Positions 25,501-32,790 of a stretch of 64,000 nucleotides of DNA are shown here, piece after piece. A model generated the notes under the pieces. It was not told the DNA's origin. It made no database searches and saw only the letters and a program-made list of their open reading frames with translations. Position numbers and translations under genes: made by a program. Location of the stretch: positions 20,366,501-20,430,500 of the forward strand of contig CM072877.1 in assembly GCA_036937835.1 (NCBI GenBank), written 5' to 3'. Source of the stretch: Pampus argenteus (taxonomy: Eukaryota > Chordata > Actinopteri > Scombriformes > Stromateidae). The number at the start of each line of letters is the position of its first letter. The first letter of the stretch is position 1.

Positions 25501-28500
25501 TTTATAGGTGGGGCACAGAGACTTCGATGTGGAGAAGAAGCTGAGGAGAGATCTGAAGAGGACTCATGCGCTGCTGGCTGATGCCCAGCTGCTGCTCGCC
25601 ACCATCGACAACCCGGGACAGAACCTGCCAAACGGCAGCAAGGAGCAGATTGAACGCCTACACTGCCAGGTAGCATGCACCTGACTCACCTGACCACCAT
25701 AAACATCTGCACTGTCACCTACTGTTCATTTTATGAAACATTCATGTCTTTAATTAGCTTGAGGAGAGTGAAGCGAGGCGGCTCGAGGCTGAGGGCATCC
25801 AGGCGACGCTCTCCCAGGAGCTGGATAACACTCAGATTGAACTGGAGAATATCTGCAAGCAGAAGAGTTTGGTGGGTGTTTATTCAGGTGATGAATAAGA
25901 AGATAACAAATGCATCCATCCTTCCAGGTAGATCAGTGACCTGGAGCTTTGAAGCTGTTCTGGACGCTTCTCTGGTGCTGTAAAACCTTACTAAGCCACT
26001 CTTCTTTCACTTGCCACCTATATGCGTGTGAGACATTACACAGCGTCTAGTTTCAGGCACAGAATTGAGTTCACTGTCACCCACACTATGGCAGCACTCA
26101 GAGATCAACACCCACTCTCTGTGTGGATGAAATACTGCCAACCGAGTGTCAAAATTAGCTTTGGGTCACAGTTACACATGTACAGCATAAGGCCTGTACA
26201 GACTGAAGAACTGAAAATAGAATAAAGTATCTACTCCGTCAGACACATGAGGCTGAAACACATGACTGAACAACATCTCCTGTGAAGACAAACCTTTAGG
26301 TTCTTCAAGACAAAGATGCTGTTTATTTATATACATTTATATTAAAGTGAGGTTTGTGACTCCTGGTAGCATTATGGAGCGCTGCTTTCATGTGTATGTA
26401 AATGTCCACTGAACAACATGTGGCTGTAATATGATGAGAAACACGGTAAAACCTACAAAGAAAGAACAGGGAAGAAGACTGCAAGCTACTAAACAATCAA
26501 AAATTATCAGTGGAAATGACCCACTTGTCCTCGTGTGTTGTCCTCGTGTGTCCAGGTGGATGAGCAGTTAGCCCTGCTGCAGCATGAGAAGGTGGACCTT
26601 CACAAAAGGCTCGAGGAGGACCAGGAAGACCTCAACGAGCTTATGAAGAAACACAAAGCGCTCATCGCACAGGTATCTCTCCGTACTCGACAGCGTATCT
26701 CTGTTAATCTCTGCTTCACATCTCTAAAGCAATTCAAATCCTTCTCACTCTTGTTCAGTCCTCCAGCGATATCTCTCAGATCAGAGAGCTACAGGGAGAA
26801 CTAGAGGAGGTCAAGAAACAGAGACACTCTCTCCAGGAAGAGGTAACAGGAAATAGATTCAGCACTAAGAACCAAATGTGCTGTTTAAACTATCTGACAT
26901 GAGACAGTAGTAAAGCTCTGGATCATTTAACCTGCTACAGCAGCAGAGCTTAGCTTCAGGTGGATGCTGTCACATCCACTGATGTATCTGTGCATAATTT
27001 GAATCTCCAAATGCTTTTTGGCTCATTTCTCTCTCCACCTACTCATGATGCAGCTCCAGCAGTGTGTGTCAAGGGTGCAGTTTCTGGAGTCGTCCACTGT
27101 GGGGCGCAGCATCGTCAGTAAACAGGAGGCACGTGTATGTGACCTGGAAAACAAGTTGGAGTTTCAGAGAGGGCAAGTCAAGAGGTTTGAGGTAAAAACC
27201 TTCAGATTTTTTATATATGCAGCAACTTAACAGCACCTTGTGTCTCCAGGATGTAATAAAAGAAAAAGAACGTGTTGTAAAACACGTTTCATATAGGGCC
27301 ATTGCCTTATTCCTTAAAACCTTTAAAAGTGAAATAATAGCCGTAGGGACAGCATCAAAGACAATGGAGTAATCCTTTGGAGAAGTAGGGATTTGGTAGT
27401 GTTGAATAAATTCAACCTAATTATAGAGTCAATTGAAGTCTGTGCTGTGTGTAGGTGCTGGTGTTGCGCCTGAGGGACAGCGTGGTTCGCCTGGGCGAGG
27501 AGCTGGAGCAGAGCGCCGAGGCTGAAGCTCGGGAGAGAGAAAACGCCCGTTACTACCAGCAGCGTCTGCAGGACATGAGGCTGGAGATGGAGGAGCTGAC
27601 TCAGAGGGAGGAGGACAGCAGCCGCAGACGCATGGAGCTGGTAACACGTTTACACATTTAAAACTATAGACTGAAACCTCTCTAAAATATATCACAGAAT
27701 CACACAGGAGCACAACATTAAAACGAGGACAGTTAAAGGAGAAAGATGGAAATGTATATTCATGTAAAGCAACCCATTAAACAGGATATTATTACTATGA
27801 TCTAAAACATAGCAGATAAAAACCAACACAAGACTCAAATACCAAGAAATGGAGAAAACTACAGGGACAGAACACCTCACTGCAACTTTCATTTAACATT
27901 TGGACCCCACACCTCTACCTGGACACCATCAAGGCTGCTAAATATAAACCCCAGCAGGACTTGATCATACACGAGCTGTGAGACAACAGTTTAGAGCAGC
28001 TGGCAAGAAACGCTTCCTCCAGGCGATGAGTGAAAGCAGCAGTCACTCCTCTACTGCTCTCATCAACAAAAGCATAAACACATGTAAACATGATGCTTCA
28101 GTGCTTATGTTGGTTATAAAATAGGCGTGGCGATCACCAAGAACCTCCAGCTCTGCCAGTAAACTGTAAAATAAGCTAAAGCATACCTCAAGTATGTAGT
28201 ACAGCGGAAACAACGACTCCTAAAACAAGCTACATAATCACGTTTATCCAAACAGCAAAGCATCCACAGACAAAGAGACCAGTCGGGACGTCAGAGCTGC
28301 AGCGATTAGTTGCTATTATCCACAAAATTAATTAGAAACTTTTTGGACAATTAAATGAATGCTTTTTCAAGCAAAAAGGACAAATTGTGGCTGCAGTGTC
28401 TCAAATGTGAGAATCTGAAGCGTTTCTGTCATACATCAAAGTGAACTGGATATCTTTGGATTTTAGGCTAGACGCTCAGACATTTGTGCAAATCCGATCT

Positions 28501-28801
28501 GATATATATGCCAGTGGACATTATGAACATCACAGGAAACACCTCAACAACAGTTTATAGAAGAAATGACGAAATTTTTCTTGCACACTGCAGATTTCTG
28601 TGTGACCTCTGAGAAGGAGCTTCAGTAATTATTCAGTTATTAGCACAAAGCAAAACACACACACAGACACGTGCAAGAATGCCCTTTAACAACCTACCAA
28701 CACACACACACACACACACACACACCGTTCTTAACATCTCTCCCTCATCCTGCTTTCTCTCTTCGTGATTAATCCTCATTGTCTCTTCAAGGTTACAGGT
28801 G

Positions 28802-28850
<49 letters not shown>

Positions 28851-31800
28851 ACATACACACACACGCTTATGTGTCTCTAGTGTCTCTATGACAACCGCTG
28901 CACCCACACCCGTCTCCTCAAAGCCAACAAAGCCAATAACTTTGAAAGCCCAGAAGCTTTTGTGTGTATGTGTGTGTGTGTGTGTGTGAGTGACAGGATG
29001 TCAGAGAGACAACAAAAAATATATTCTCTTATTGACTGATGACATGATGTTGATGATGATGATGATGATGATGATGATGAGCTGGACTGAAGGTAATTGC
29101 AGCAACAGACGTTTGTTTGTTTGTTTGTTTGTTTGTTTGCAGGAGATGCAGGTGGAGGAGCTCTCTGCCGTCAGACAGGCATTACAGGCCGATCTGGAGA
29201 CATCTATCCGCCGCATTGTGGATCTGCAGGCAGCGTTGGAGGAGGTGGAGTCGAGCGATGACAGTGACACTGAAAGGTAAGTGACTCCATGAGGCAGCTG
29301 AGCTCCCAAATAAACACATCTCATATGTGTAAACTCACCTTTCACCACTCTGCCCTCAATCCAGTGTTCAAACTGCTGTGGAGTCCCTAACTCAAAAGAG
29401 AGACCTGTAAGAAACTCATGAATGTGTGTGTGTGTGTGGGTATCTCAGATAAGAGTTGTTTCATAATATCTAAACAATCTATACCAACAATAATACAATG
29501 AGAGTGAATAAAAATGTGATGTCATCAGTCATTATCAGTATTAACCTGCTGGAGCAGGATCGTAATACGTTTTGTTAAATAATGTTTTATGTGTTTATGT
29601 ATATCAGGATTTCTCTTCAATCTGAATCTTTCAGTTGCGTCTCCATTGGCCAATTACTGAATACGTACTCTAGCTATATGGTTGTTCATAATCAATAATA
29701 GAGAAATTATGTTGGGATTGTTGTTGGGAAATAACTGAAAAAAATCAGCAGCGATACTGAAAAAAGGGAAAGAAAAGTGGAGACTATTGTAATAAAATGT
29801 AAGTTTTGACATTGTTTTTATTCACTTTTAAGTTTTTGTATTGACTCTTGATAAGTTTTATTCAATAATTATGAAACAAATCTCAGACCTGAACATTAAA
29901 TCAGACATTCAGACATCATTAAACATCTCATTATAATAGCATTAAATATGAAAGAAAACTCATTAAAGGGTCATTCTTGTGTATCACAACTCAGGTTTTC
30001 TAGATGCAAGAAAATAAACAAAACGTTTGTTTGTTTGTTTGTGATCTGCTCGTGTTTCTTCTTCTTTTACTGATTTCTCTCTATGAGATAACTATGGAAA
30101 TGAAAACCCAAGCTGCAATAAACCAGAATAATTCTTTAAGTGAAAATGGCTGCATGCATGGCTACTAACCGTCCATGCTGCCAACATTTCCCTCCATAGT
30201 AAGATTATTAAAATATACTCTACAACTTGTCTTTATTAAAGCATTCATCTTATTTTATGTTATGTTCATCTTTAGCTTTTATCCTGCGTTGATGGATGGA
30301 AGAGGAACAGATTGATGAATCATCTGCGTCTGTCATGTGCTCGCATGCTCATTGCAACTAATCGCGCATTTCTGCAAGCTAAAAACGGGGGAGATGTTTC
30401 TTTTCTAAAATGTGATTTTCTCCTGCAGTGACTCGGTGTCCAGTGTCGGCTCCATCGGGACGGAGGATGTTGGGGAGGGGATTCGTCACTGGCTCGGGGT
30501 TCCCAGAGGAGGATCCCGTGGCGGCGGCTCCACCTATAGCGGTAGTACCATCAGCGGCCACGAGGGGCGCCGGTCTGTCGCTGACTCCATCAGCACCTAC
30601 AGCTTCCGGTAAACCACACATCTGATTATTCACAGATGTTTGTTGTGCTTTTTGTTTGTGTGTTTGTTTATTTATTCAGATGGATTAGCCGTCTCTGGCG
30701 TCCATAGAAAAACAAGTACTGCAACAATTTAACGTCATCTTGTGCAATCTCAGTAATATAGATCATAAACTTATATTGATCACATGCATGCTCATCCTTT
30801 TTAAAAACATTTTATTAAAACAAATGTGTTTTTACAAATCACCGTTTACCCAGGTCAGGTTAAAGCTACCTGATAAACCTCTATGTTGACTGTCTCATTT
30901 ATCTTTTCTCCTGCAGTTCTTGCGGTGACCCTGATGATGAAGGCTCTGAGGTCGGAGGAGCTGGCTCCAGAGGTCCGAGTCGAGCTCCGTCCTCCTCGGC
31001 CTTGTCTGAGCTACTGGACGGACTTCGTAAACGCAGAGCTGGCGCTGATTCGGGAGATGGAGCTGGTAGCACCATCTCGCTGCCCATTTATCAAACAACG
31101 GGAGCCTCCACGCTGAGACGCAGAGCCTCTCAGCTCTCTGTCAGTCCAGAAGACCTTCAGGAGCCGCGGCCCGGCCCCAGCATCCTCAAACCGCCTTCCC
31201 CACTGCTGCCTCGCGCAGCGAGCGCTCGCTCCATCAGTGACTCTCAGGCCACCAAAGCTTCTCGCTTCAACTCTAGCGACTCCCTCTCGTCCCTGCCCTC
31301 CCTACCACACCTCTCCTCCCTGGCGTCCACCCACGTCCCTCGCCGTCACCCTCCCTCCCTGTCCATCCCAGAGGAGGACTCAGAGGAACCGTCGCGCTCC
31401 GTGACGACTCCCATGCAGCGCTCCCCTCAGGCGCCAAAGCGGTTCATGCTGGGGAGTTTGGTCACGCAGGATGGAGGTGAAGGCTCTCTGGGTTCAGAAG
31501 CCATGGTCTTCCAAAACCGCCGGCTGACCGGTGACAGCGGCCGCGACGACGCAGCCTCCGACATCCTGCCGGCCATCCGGAGAGCCCAGTCTGCCAGCAG
31601 CCTTGCCGGCTCCATCAGAGGAGGCAGGAGGGCGCTGAGCGTCCACTTTGGAGAGCTACCTCCTTCCAGCCGCAGCAGGAAAGGCTCTGAGACAGAGTCC
31701 TCCAGCTCAGGTGGGTCAGGAGGAAGCTCCCAGAGCGGAGGACGAAGACACAGGTTGGACAGGCCGCAGGGAGAAAGACTGGAGGCCGAGGGCAGCGAGG

Positions 31801-31853
31801 GGGGAGACGTGGCTTCAGTCATGAAGAGATACCTCAAGAAAGAGGTTGACTGA
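9774..31853 (+). CDS. myo18b: Unconventional myosin XVIIIB (complete gene, about 41 coding exons)
   Basis: MYO18B is a class XVIII myosin of striated muscle, needed for sarcomere assembly; family members have very weak or no ATPase activity. Summing the exons gives about 2,120 residues, shorter than the human protein (about 2,570), mainly because the N-terminal extension is short. Order: N-terminal extension (1-192), motor with SH3-like start (193-965), IQ-like neck (about 985-1010), linker and coiled coil (about 1059-1745), serine-rich tail (1750-2120). MYO18B rather than MYO18A is shown by the tail blocks LPIYQTTGASTLRR, VFQNR, LPAIRRAQSASSLAGS and the end VASVMKRYLKK, and by the lack of a PDZ domain or KE-rich start. 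Exon phases are compatible throughout except at exon 1/2. Introns 5, 7, 8, 16, 18, 20, 21, 24 and 30 are under 100 bp. sez6l follows downstream as in other vertebrates. Confidence 0.95.
9817..11536. other. myo18b: myo18b intron 1
   Basis: No second exon is evident. A (TG)n tract lies at 9869-9896 and a degenerate dispersed repeat near 10060-10205. A missed microexon that would repair the exon 1/2 phase could lie here, but I could not identify one. Confidence 0.6.
11537..11680 (+). CDS. myo18b: myo18b exon 2 (N-terminal extension)
   Basis: Spans acceptor CTACAG to donor GTGAGT, 48 codons, phase 0 to 0. It encodes IKEENTPVAATEPPPPLSAV followed by PGGFLKQLVRDSEKE, the proline-rich and GGF-KQLVR block that is also found at the MYO18B N-terminus in mammals. 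This supports exon 1 as the true start. Confidence 0.9.
12225..12617 (+). CDS. myo18b: myo18b exon 3 (low-complexity N-terminal region)
   Basis: Spans a TTAG acceptor to a GTACGT donor, 131 codons, phase 0 to 0. The sequence is acidic and Glu/Gln-rich (for example KQQQDMKSQSGGEKAPQAEQ), predicted disordered. It stands in for the much longer (about 450-residue) disordered region of mammalian MYO18B. Identity rests on frame continuity and position, since the region is poorly conserved. Confidence 0.8.
12670..12885 (+). mobile_element. LINE 3'-end fragment (non-LTR retrotransposon)
   Basis: Lies in myo18b intron 3. On the + strand it carries the C-terminal coding remnant of a fish LINE: RGRPKRRYMDVVKEDMKVVG, then VREEDTEDRVRWRQL, followed by the typical GACTCCTGAAGGGAAAAG end. 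It appears to belong to the same broad family as the RT fragment at 35975. It is 5'-truncated, as is usual for LINE copies. Confidence 0.7.
13075..13138 (+). CDS. myo18b: myo18b exon 4 (start of motor region)
   Basis: 64 nt, ending in phase 1. It encodes VRDVWYEAGTVWFAHKDGF, the W-x(7)-W SH3-like entry of the myosin head, closely matching MYO18B. Confidence 0.92.
13439..13551 (+). CDS. myo18b: myo18b exon 5
   Basis: 113 nt, phase 1 to 0. It contains EGRVRVRLETDGSLHDVTEH, the N-terminal beta subdomain of the head. The following intron is only 75 bp. Confidence 0.92.
13627..13794 (+). CDS. myo18b: myo18b exon 6
   Basis: 56 codons, phase 0. It contains NPSELDLCEDLSDLQSVNE and GVLHTLTSRVKANL, matching the myosin NPxxLDxxEDLxxLxxxNExxVLxxLxxR pattern. 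The donor is GTGAAG. Confidence 0.92.
14384..14594 (+). CDS. myo18b: myo18b exon 7 (P-loop)
   Basis: 211 nt, phase 0 to 1. It carries the P-loop GRSGTGKT (about residues 348-355). The Lys and Thr needed for nucleotide binding are present, but the canonical GESGAGKT is altered at Glu and Ala; human MYO18B also departs at the Glu position. Confidence 0.95.
14680..14822 (+). CDS. myo18b: myo18b exon 8 (switch I region, GC donor)
   Basis: 143 nt, phase 1 to 0. It contains SSQHSDASSRFAMVFSLDF, the switch I segment; the usual NxNSSRFG has lost its Asn residues. Exon end CACCTACAG is followed by GCACGC, and homology to MYO18B (LQ then TML) demands the junction there, so this is a GC-AG intron. Confidence 0.92.
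14915..15015 (+). CDS. myo18b: myo18b exon 9
   Basis: 101 nt, ending in phase 2. It encodes GESNFLVFSQMLAGASTEMR, matching the conserved ESNFLVFSQMLAG stretch of class XVIII heads. Confidence 0.93.
15131..15194 (+). CDS. myo18b: myo18b exon 10
   Basis: 64 nt, phase 2 to 0. It encodes TELQLHQLPESNSFGIIHPTK, read after a split Arg, in register with MYO18B. Confidence 0.9.
15450..15594 (+). CDS. myo18b: myo18b exon 11
   Basis: 145 nt, ending in phase 1. It contains AMEMLGFSSGEQKAIWHVLA and GIYHLGAAGACK, the upper 50K helix pattern of myosins. A CA/CG microsatellite (15650-15722) follows in the intron. Confidence 0.95.
15650..15722 (+). repeat. (CA)n/(CGCA)n microsatellite
   Basis: About 72 bp of CA with CGCA units near the start, in myo18b intron 11, 55 bp after exon 11. 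Confidence 0.95.
16136..16306 (+). CDS. myo18b: myo18b exon 12
   Basis: 171 nt, phase 1 to 1. It contains GRRQFVSFDSAQVASRVLGC and FKHHLRQLLQRATGG, followed by a variable loop (KERNAAVESEEG). Confidence 0.93.
16566..16656 (+). CDS. myo18b: myo18b exon 13
   Basis: 91 nt, phase 1 to 2. It contains GGMAAGLYEELFTCIVSLIN. The acceptor has a weak pyrimidine tract, but frame and homology fix it. Confidence 0.9.
17162..17354 (+). CDS. myo18b: myo18b exon 14 (switch II region)
   Basis: 193 nt, phase 2 to 0. It contains ASVMVVDTPGLRSPRH, where DTPGL (about residues 632-636) replaces the switch II DIxGFE of active myosins, then SWSELCHNYLQERLLEHY (relay helix). Confidence 0.94.
17916..17996 (+). CDS. 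myo18b: myo18b exon 15
   Basis: 27 codons, phase 0. It contains CPESSPAEVVSAVDQPPPQ, matching a MYO18B insert region of the head. Confidence 0.9.
18125..18245 (+). CDS. myo18b: myo18b exon 16
   Basis: 121 nt, ending in phase 1. It contains DPRGLLWVLDEEMLTPASSE, the conserved GLxWVLDEE element. The acceptor tract is TG-rich. A 79-bp intron follows. Confidence 0.93.
18325..18472 (+). CDS. myo18b: myo18b exon 17
   Basis: 148 nt, phase 1 to 2. It contains CEQPLQCEVNHLMGRDPVRY and DLTGWFGLIQNNPSALNAV, the lower 50K element (YDLTGWL in the family). Confidence 0.95.
19162..19345 (+). CDS. myo18b: myo18b exon 18
   Basis: 184 nt, phase 2 to 0. It contains GLEGGSQRSLQRNGTVRKTF and then GGMAAIRRHSQCIAVKLQA, corresponding to loop 2 and the lower 50K helix. 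The next intron is 73 bp. Confidence 0.93.
19419..19569 (+). CDS. myo18b: myo18b exon 19
   Basis: 151 nt, ending in phase 1. It contains DALVNLIRRARPVFLQCVSA and FDIPALRVQLHSTQILSSLQ (SH helix and converter start). The loop between them is much shorter than in human MYO18B. Confidence 0.94.
20154..20263 (+). CDS. myo18b: myo18b exon 20
   Basis: 110 nt, phase 1 to 0. It contains GYPEHMTLSDFRCHFQALSP and SHDERK (converter). Confidence 0.93.
20349..20414 (+). CDS. myo18b: myo18b exon 21
   Basis: 22 codons, phase 0: AVEELLVELDLDKKSIVVGA then SR. Flanked by short introns of 85 and 83 bp. Confidence 0.93.
20498..20626 (+). CDS. myo18b: myo18b exon 22 (end of head, IQ-like neck)
   Basis: 43 codons, phase 0. 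It contains VFMKRGVLRYLEQRRDQQV and then LYLQASCMGHLARQKYRKLK, an IQ-like light-chain or calmodulin-binding motif whose first residues are LQ. Confidence 0.94.
21030..21101 (+). repeat. (TG)n microsatellite forming an acceptor tract
   Basis: A TG/CG alternating tract of about 70 bp ends directly at the TAG acceptor of myo18b exon 23, so it serves as the polypyrimidine region. Confidence 0.95.
21104..21247 (+). CDS. myo18b: myo18b exon 23 (neck to rod junction)
   Basis: 48 codons, phase 0. It contains QQMAVRCLQMNLRALRAVAK and then WSWWKLFCRVRPLL, the W-WWKL element that ends the neck. The exon lies between a TG tract that runs into its acceptor and a CA tract just past its donor. Confidence 0.94.
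21249..21354 (+). repeat. (CA)n microsatellite after exon 23
   Basis: An interrupted CA tract of about 105 bp starts within 2 bp of the exon 23 donor. In RNA it is complementary to the UG tract upstream of the same exon. Confidence 0.95.
21399..21488 (+). CDS. myo18b: myo18b exon 24 (rod start)
   Basis: 30 codons, phase 0: EISALRRRLEKSEKERNELR, a heptad-pattern coiled coil matching the first MYO18B rod segment. The following intron is only 69 bp. Confidence 0.94.
21558..21677 (+). CDS. myo18b: myo18b exon 25
   Basis: 40 codons, phase 0. It contains TSELSDERFHGDAVGQALDV and ERAERLRLSRENKDLQ, coiled coil with the conserved L-DERF-GD segment. Confidence 0.93.
21881..21986 (+). CDS. myo18b: myo18b exon 26
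   Basis: 106 nt, ending in phase 1. Coiled coil: METLEKQLEEEKQKVQLSES. Confidence 0.92.
22329..22453 (+). CDS. myo18b: myo18b exon 27
   Basis: 125 nt, phase 1 to 0. Coiled coil: MQLECCQTEVEFVRRRLKQT. Confidence 0.93.
22523..22562 (+). repeat. (TG)n microsatellite at exon 28 acceptor
   Basis: About 40 bp of uninterrupted GT, ending 4 bp before the AG acceptor of myo18b exon 28. Confidence 0.95.
22567..22721 (+). CDS. myo18b: myo18b exon 28
   Basis: 155 nt, ending in phase 2. Coiled coil with ALQAQLEQSRRSVIELKRHC, matching the family's LKRKCHHLTCDLEDT region. Confidence 0.93.
22745..22850 (+). repeat. (AGT)n-type trinucleotide repeat
   Basis: Imperfect TAG/AGT/ACTAGT repeats of about 105 bp in myo18b intron 28, just after exon 28. 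The apparent long open frame across it is repeat-derived. Confidence 0.9.
23374..23497 (+). CDS. myo18b: myo18b exon 29
   Basis: 124 nt, phase 2 to 0. Coiled coil: FDSELTQALEEAENEREQKD. Confidence 0.93.
24146..24346 (+). CDS. myo18b: myo18b exon 30
   Basis: 67 codons, phase 0. It contains EVGRLQKQKEELCAQIRDLS and DLKKQLRLLESQASERVEEV; coiled coil with a Pro-containing break. Confidence 0.93.
24430..24540 (+). CDS. myo18b: myo18b exon 31
   Basis: 37 codons, phase 0: FEMEMERMKQMHQKELEDKE, the highly conserved rod segment of class XVIII myosins. Confidence 0.95.
24964..25068 (+). CDS. myo18b: myo18b exon 32
   Basis: 35 codons, phase 0: LKQLEMQLEQEYEEKQMVIH and GLIATLCDQ, nearly identical in register to human MYO18B. 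Confidence 0.95.
25508..25669 (+). CDS. myo18b: myo18b exon 33
   Basis: 54 codons, phase 0: GHRDFDVEKKLRRDLKRTHA then LLADAQLLLATID, strongly conserved, ending in a more variable stretch. Confidence 0.95.
25758..25871 (+). CDS. myo18b: myo18b exon 34
   Basis: 38 codons, phase 0: LEESEARRLEAEGIQATLSQ and LDNTQIELENICKQKSL. Confidence 0.93.
26556..26672 (+). CDS. myo18b: myo18b exon 35
   Basis: 39 codons, phase 0: VDEQLALLQHEKVDLHKRLE and DLNELMKKHKALIAQ. Confidence 0.95.
26759..26842 (+). CDS. myo18b: myo18b exon 36
   Basis: 28 codons, phase 0: SSSDISQIRELQGELEEVKK. The preceding intron is 86 bp. Confidence 0.93.
27054..27191 (+). CDS. myo18b: myo18b exon 37
   Basis: 46 codons, phase 0: VQFLESSTVGRSIVSKQEAR and CDLENKLEFQRGQVKRFE, highly conserved. 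Confidence 0.95.
27455..27640 (+). CDS. myo18b: myo18b exon 38
   Basis: 62 codons, phase 0: LRLRDSVVRLGEELEQSAEA and NARYYQQRLQDMRLEMEEL. Confidence 0.95.
28290..28430 (-). repeat. Degenerate dispersed repeat copy in myo18b intron 38
   Basis: This stretch resembles, in reverse orientation, the sequences near 8965-9180, 10060-10205, 20800-20965 and 63870-64000. All share a core of the type ATTAATCGATTAGTTGTTTG followed by a 'GTCTATAAAATGT' motif, familiar from teleost genomes. The copies are diverged and the class is uncertain. Confidence 0.45.
28700..28990 (+). repeat. CA and TG microsatellite cluster in myo18b intron 38
   Basis: Holds CA tracts at about 28700-28725 and 28801-28865 and a TG tract at 28962-28988. 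The CA and TG blocks face each other about 100 bp apart and could pair in RNA. Confidence 0.9.
29048..29080 (+). repeat. (GAT)n trinucleotide repeat
   Basis: About 11 GAT/ATG units in intron 38, about 60 bp upstream of exon 39. Confidence 0.92.
29112..29140 (+). repeat. (TTTG)n repeat forming exon 39 acceptor tract
   Basis: About seven TTTG units lead straight into the GCAG acceptor of exon 39 and supply its pyrimidine tract. Confidence 0.92.
29143..29276 (+). CDS. myo18b: myo18b exon 39 (rod end)
   Basis: 134 nt, ending in phase 2: VEELSAVRQALQADLETSIR and DLQAALEEVESSDDSDTER, the conserved end of the coiled coil and the acidic SDSDTE block. Confidence 0.96.
30429..30608 (+). CDS. myo18b: myo18b exon 40 (tail)
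   Basis: 180 nt, phase 2 to 2. Ser/Gly-rich tail: SDSVSSVGSIGTEDVGEGIR, HWLGVPRGGS and SVADSISTYSFR. HWLG parallels the LQSWLS segment of mammalian MYO18B. The sequence is more GC-rich than its surroundings. Confidence 0.9.
30917..31853 (+). CDS. myo18b: myo18b exon 41 (C-terminal tail, stop)
   Basis: 937 nt including TGA at 31851-31853, starting in phase 2. It has SELLDGLRKRRAG, LPIYQTTGASTLRR, AMVFQNRRLTG, DILPAIRRAQSASSLAGS and the end DVASVMKRYLKKEVD. These blocks occur in order in mammalian MYO18B and not in MYO18A, which makes them the best paralog discriminator. The stretches between them are Ser/Pro/Arg-rich and predicted disordered. Confidence 0.96.
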
Positions 31854-31858
31854 ACCAG
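31854..31858 (+). other. myo18b: Start of myo18b 3'UTR with intron donor
   Basis: Five bases after the stop codon, CCAG is followed by GTGAGG (donor at 31859). The intron probably runs to the AG at 32674-32675. The stop lies so close to the junction that nonsense-mediated decay is not expected. Confidence 0.65.
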
Positions 31859-32203
31859 GTGAGGTGAGGTGGGATTCATAGCAGTTTAATTCAGTTTGTC
31901 CTCATTTCGAGATCACTATATGTGTTTTTATTAGTCACATATCTCTACAACCGTTGCCTTGAAAGTTTGAACTGACATTCAGAGTTAGATGATTTATGAC
32001 TTTTCCTCTTAGTGCCATTATGAGGTTGTTTGTGGTTTTGAGTGTAATATCCAGCATATCCAATACAATTATTGAAAATCCCCTGAGGCCATAGTGAAAT
32101 ACATAAAAACAATAAAATTAAAACAATAAGAACAAACAAAGTACACTTCAGATTAAAGTGTAGAAACATCAAAGCGTCTGAGGGGCTCATGAAGGTAACC
32201 GGC

Positions 32204-32372
32204 TCTCTACCCGGTAGAGTCTACCGGCTCTCTACCGGCTCTCTACCCGGTAGAGTCTACCGGCTCTCTACCCGGTAGAGTCTACCGGCTCTCTACCCGG
32301 TAGACTCTACCGGCTCTCTACCCGGTAGACTCTACCGGTTCTCTACCCGGTAGAGTCTACCGGCTCTCTACC
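32204..32372. repeat. 25-bp palindromic minisatellite
   Basis: About six to seven copies of a 25-bp unit of the type CTCTACCCGGTAGAGTCTACCGG + CT, with GAGTC/GACTC variants. The unit contains the self-complementary CTCTACCCGGTAGAG, so the array can fold into repeated hairpins. It lies in the myo18b 3'UTR intron. Confidence 0.92.
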
Positions 32373-32675
32373 TGATACTCAGCAGGTGGAGCAGGCGTTG
32401 AAACGGGAGACGAGTCCTTTTCTGTGTCAGACATGTTCACATCTGTTATTTTTTGTTTTTATAGCTAGTAAACTTGATTTTAGTATTATTTACACTAGAA
32501 CATGAATTATGGGGAGTGAGTAGAAACATATGATTGGTCTCTAGTCTCCAGGTGAGACCTCTGAGGTACTGAACAATATTTTAGTTTAAATAAATGAATA
32601 TGAGTCCCGTACATGTGTCTGTACACGCATGTTTTTCTGTTGTGAACGCCTTGTCTTTGTTTTTTCTCTCATCAG

Positions 32676-32790
32676 GAAGACTGAGGACTGCTGGATTTGG
32701 CTGAATGAGATACTTCAAAAGTCAACCTGGATGTTTTTTGGGTTTTTTTGACTCACTTATTGATAATAAAGCTGCTGAAACACATTTGTC
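32676..32790 (+). other. myo18b: myo18b 3'UTR exon and poly(A) signal
   Basis: The acceptor TCTCTCATCAG is followed by a short non-coding exon with AATAAA at 32765-32770. Cleavage is likely near 32785-32790, before a GT-rich stretch. A second AATAAA lies near 32829. The exon call is inferred from signals only. Confidence 0.6.

Noticed and set aside
9774..31853. Assignment of the myosin as MYO18A
   Set aside because: There is no PDZ or KE-rich N-terminus, and the C-terminal tail has MYO18B-specific blocks such as LPIYQTTGASTLRR and VASVMKRYLKK.
30379..31879. Antisense open frames opposite myo18b exons 40 and 41
   Set aside because: They are shadows of GC-rich coding sequence; the sense frame has family-specific blocks and correct splice phases.
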